A program made the position numbers and the translations under genes. Shown one piece after another: positions 60,950 to 64,000 of a stretch of DNA of 64,000 nucleotides. Each line of letters opens with the position of its first letter. The stretch's first letter is position 1. Source of the stretch: Sanguinoderma infundibulare (lineage: Eukaryota; Basidiomycota; Agaricomycetes; Polyporales; Polyporaceae); the NCBI GenBank assembly GCA_032821775.1, contig JAVLRN010000007.1, forward strand, positions 2,294,001 through 2,358,000. The letters are read 5' to 3'. The notes below the pieces were generated by a model. It ran no database searches. It was not told where the DNA came from and saw only the letters and a list, made by a program, of their open reading frames with translations.

Positions 60950-63900
60950 GCGCGCTGTTTCAAACGCCGCTGGAGTTCTCCTTGAAACGTCGGTCACTGG
61001 TGATCCCAACATATCCTGGCAGTCCTCCGGCGAGGGGCGACCCCGGCAAGACGGCATGTCAAACAATACCTCAATTCCAACGCAGCAGTTTACCGGGTTC
61101 TCACCAACCACCCTGTGGCACCCGGGCGTGCAGACGCGGGGCCCCGCATATAGCTTCGTTCACTAATACGTGGTGACTCATGCCGGGCAGGATCGTGATT
61201 GGTGCCCAGCGTTGAACTTGATGAGGGGCGTGCCATTCATTTCTAGCAGGGCGAAGAACGCTGAGAACGCACTCTGGCAGCGTGTCAGAGTGTGAGAACC
61301 CGATCTGGTCATAGGACGCTTGCCGAGCCCGCGGAATGCGCAAGACGCAGGCTTTACAGAGGACCAATGGGAAACAGAAATGGGGTCGTCCGGGAATTGT
61401 GCTTCGTACCTTTCGTTGGTGGCGGCGGGCACGATGGTCATGATATCTGCCGTAACGCGTCCCTGTTCTAAACATCCATTCATTCATCTAGTCCCCGAGG
61501 TGTTCCGACAGGAGTTTACATGAGCATCGCGAAGCAAGGACGTGGGTGCATGAATGGCAACGACACGGAGATGCTAGACGCGTGGTGCTTTGTTACAGAG
61601 GGGATCTGGCTTCACGCTGCGGGGTAAGTCCCATCATGAAGATCGATGTCCTCGTGCTACTGCATCCGCCAGCCAACTGTATGTCAATGTGGTCCCGTTT
61701 CAGCTTTGCATGAATGCGGACCTTTTTCATTCGTACATCTGCTTCACAACAGACAAGGGGTGTGCTAGGTCCAGACCTTGCAGGAGACATCCCATACTGT
61801 ATGAGCATGCCTGTGGTTTACCACAGGGTGGATGAAGAGGTGTTGGTGCGTTACGTCCACGCCTTTCAGACGCCACCATCTTACTAACGCGATCACGGAT
61901 CCCCAACCCTTGATCCTGTCGACCGCAGTCGCCCGTCGTACGTGGAGAAATCACCAAGCAATTCGCCGGTTGGTGCCCTTCTGCCTGCTATCCCCACTTT
62001 GGCTAGTTAAGAAGGCATATCATATTCCCCACAGGTCCGCGAAAGATGCCGGGATGAAGAGCGCATCACCGTCAAACGTGTTCCATTAGACACCGGGATG
62101 TCACCTCGACTCGCGTGCATGCCGGCTTTTCAGCCGGCGTGTAAAATGCGCTGCTTCTAGCGTCATCCTATCTTACTCTGAACAAGGGCTGATCTTCGGC
62201 ATCTGTCGTTTAGAGGTCAGGCCGATATCAGTGGGAGAAAATATCTCAGTGTGTTGGCAGCTGCTGGTATTGCCAGCCCTACTCAACATCTCTGTTCGAT
62301 GGTCGGCCGTGCCCAGCCCTCCCAGCCCTCCGAAACGTCCAAGGAAGGCCATGGAAGAGCATGGAAAACACGCGACACGTCACGTCTCATGCACGATGCT
62401 GAGGGTGTATGAAAGGGAGGGCCACTTCGGAGGAAGCCCTGCGCCCCATCCCGTTCCGTCTCTTCCTATCACCTTCTCCCGCGAGTTTCTACGCTCGGTG
62501 TGAGGCTTGCTGGTCAACGTTTGCGGCATCCTGACAGGCGGCCAAGAGGGCAATCTAGGCAACGTCCGGACGGTTTCAATGCACCAACCCCACTATTGAA
62601 TCAACACTTGGATCAACGCCGCGGTGACCCTGGCTGACCGGTTATCCCGCACCAATCACTATAACCCGGCGTTTTGAAAAGTGCATCGAGTTGCCGGGAA
62701 GGTGTCGCCACCCTAGAAGGCCGTAGGTCAGCCAGTCTCCCTGTGAACATTCGTCGACCCTAGTTCTGACCGAGACTCGTCATTCAGAAGGCTCGCGGCT
62801 CGATGCAATGTGTCGAGCCTAGCGCATCGATCCTCGCCATCCGCTATCATCTCCTTAGAACGCCGTTCATGGAAGCCTGTCGCACGTCCGTCATTGGCTA
62901 GCAGAAATATCCCTTAAACGTCGCGACCCTACTGAGCAATCCGGCTGTGTAAAGAGTCCGTAAGTTGCATGATAAGCGCAGTACGTTGTTGATGTCCAGT
63001 ACGTCTGTTCACCAACCTCTAGTCTCCGCTTCACGTACAAAGCCGCCGTACTGTCCGCGCTCGCGGCCCGGAGAGCAGCGTGCGTTCGCACTGCCGTACG
63101 TACCTGGTGTTCCGCCTTCAACGACTAATGAACAGCGTCGTCATGCGCTATCCGTCCAATGGCATTTATGAACCCCGATGCGCCCAAGTGCGGCCAAACG
63201 TATCTCGAGCAATCCAATCAGGAACCGATTACAAGGAGTCACCGGTGTCCAGCTGGTACTCAGCTGTGGTTCCCTGCCGCGGCCGTTCCCGGAACGGACA
63301 GTGCGAGGTAGCTGCCTACGTACATGCGCCGGTCATCTTGCCATCGTCCGCCGGCTTCCCAATTCACGCCAAAGGGTCCCCCCTCCGGCGACCAAGGAGC
63401 CTCGCGAAGAACGCGACGTCACCATCATGCATCGTATCTTCCGCCGGTCACTTACTTACCTCAGGACGCAGGGCTCGTACGTACGGAGTGACACGCAGGG
63501 TCCTCCAGCTCAGGATCGCATCGAGCAGACGTCCATGTCCGCGAAGGGGTTATCCTGTCGTAAGGACAACCCGCTTCTGGGCTTATCCCGCCTCGCGGAG
63601 GATAGGTCTGCGTTTGGCAGGTGCGTTGCACGAGGATGGACGAACTATCGCCTTCGGATGCGAAGCTTGGGATGACACTTGGGGTGGCTTTAACGCTGCG
63701 CGCGAGGGCTCGGACGCCCAATTTACTACACCTTCGCGCGATCCCCTGTCATCACCCATCATGCTGGCTTGGGCAAGGTACGATCTGACGTCATTGTGTA
63801 TACTGTGCAGTCGTGTGATGACATGGGATAGGAGATGTGCGCATATCCAGGTTGTGCATTAGAAAGTTCGACAGATACGGAATGCAGGCTTCGGATATGT

Positions 63901-64000
63901 CGGTATATATTCGATCTGCGGCCTGCAATCATCGACCGTTTTCTGCGTTATTACCCGCACCGCTGAAGACTGTTCGTTCGTTCTGCAGGAACACCCCTGA
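60950..64000. other. Gene-poor terminal region, right part
   Basis: About 3 kb to the window end. The longest ORF (63080-63862, 260 codons, plus strand) has no motif and a composition like its shadow frames. A short GCCGGCTTTTCAGCCGGC hairpin lies near 62125-62145, and there is a small AGCCCTCC repeat near 62315. No gene can be supported. Confidence 0.4.

Noticed and set aside
63080..63862. Plus-strand ORF of 260 codons
   Set aside because: No recognisable domain, no splice context, and composition similar to its shadow frames.

Overview
The window looks like nuclear DNA from a filamentous basidiomycete, most likely an Agaricomycete and plausibly a wood-decay polypore. Genes are dense, unspliced on the strand order and cut by many short GT-AG introns (about 50-60 nt, a few longer). 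The recognisable proteins are eukaryotic: Prp6, Sen54, a Hos3-like histone deacetylase, Ste14-type ICMT and a mitochondrial carrier. Secreted aryl-alcohol-oxidase-type GMC flavoenzymes, a P450, a GPI-anchored aspartic protease and degenerate F-box genes are typical accessory content of white-rot fungi. The exact species cannot be named from the sequence alone. All gene models below were spliced by eye from reading frames, splice signals and remembered family conservation.

Left part (1-18 kb). Two SAM-dependent methyltransferase genes lie on the minus strand, the first cut by the window edge, followed by a HIT-family hydrolase on the plus strand. A gene-poor stretch leads into an accessory block at 6.9-15.5 kb. 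It holds an F-box relic, a tandem pair of secreted GMC oxidoreductases (about 3.1 kb units, offset about 3.6 kb), two further GMC relics, and a second F-box pseudogene. A secreted, probably GPI-anchored A1 aspartic protease follows.

Middle (19-37 kb) is core machinery: Prp6 splicing factor; a basidiomycete protein of unknown role; a SANT plus histone-fold-like protein resembling Rrn5 of the RNA polymerase I upstream activating factor; isoprenylcysteine carboxyl methyltransferase; a large HEAT-like protein with a disordered tail that may be Rif1; and a cyclopropane-fatty-acyl-phospholipid synthase.

Right part. At 38.7-46.4 kb there is a small unknown protein, a membrane-anchored choline-dehydrogenase-like GMC enzyme, a third F-box pseudogene and a cytochrome P450. 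At 47-56.6 kb is a second housekeeping run with two tight divergent pairs: Sen54 with a mitochondrial S-adenosylmethionine carrier, and a RING E3 ligase with a Hos3-like deacetylase. An 18-bp MCB-centred palindrome lies in the second shared promoter. The last 7.4 kb has no recognisable gene but contains a perfect 71-bp palindrome directly abutting a 25-bp one.

Five genes use or move S-adenosylmethionine (two methyltransferases, ICMT, CFA synthase, SAM carrier), but they are spread over 50 kb among unrelated genes, so I do not call a metabolic cluster. The most notable items are the GMC amplification with a GT-to-GC splice-donor change in one copy, the double palindrome, and the Rrn5-like protein with both a SANT and a histone-fold-like segment.
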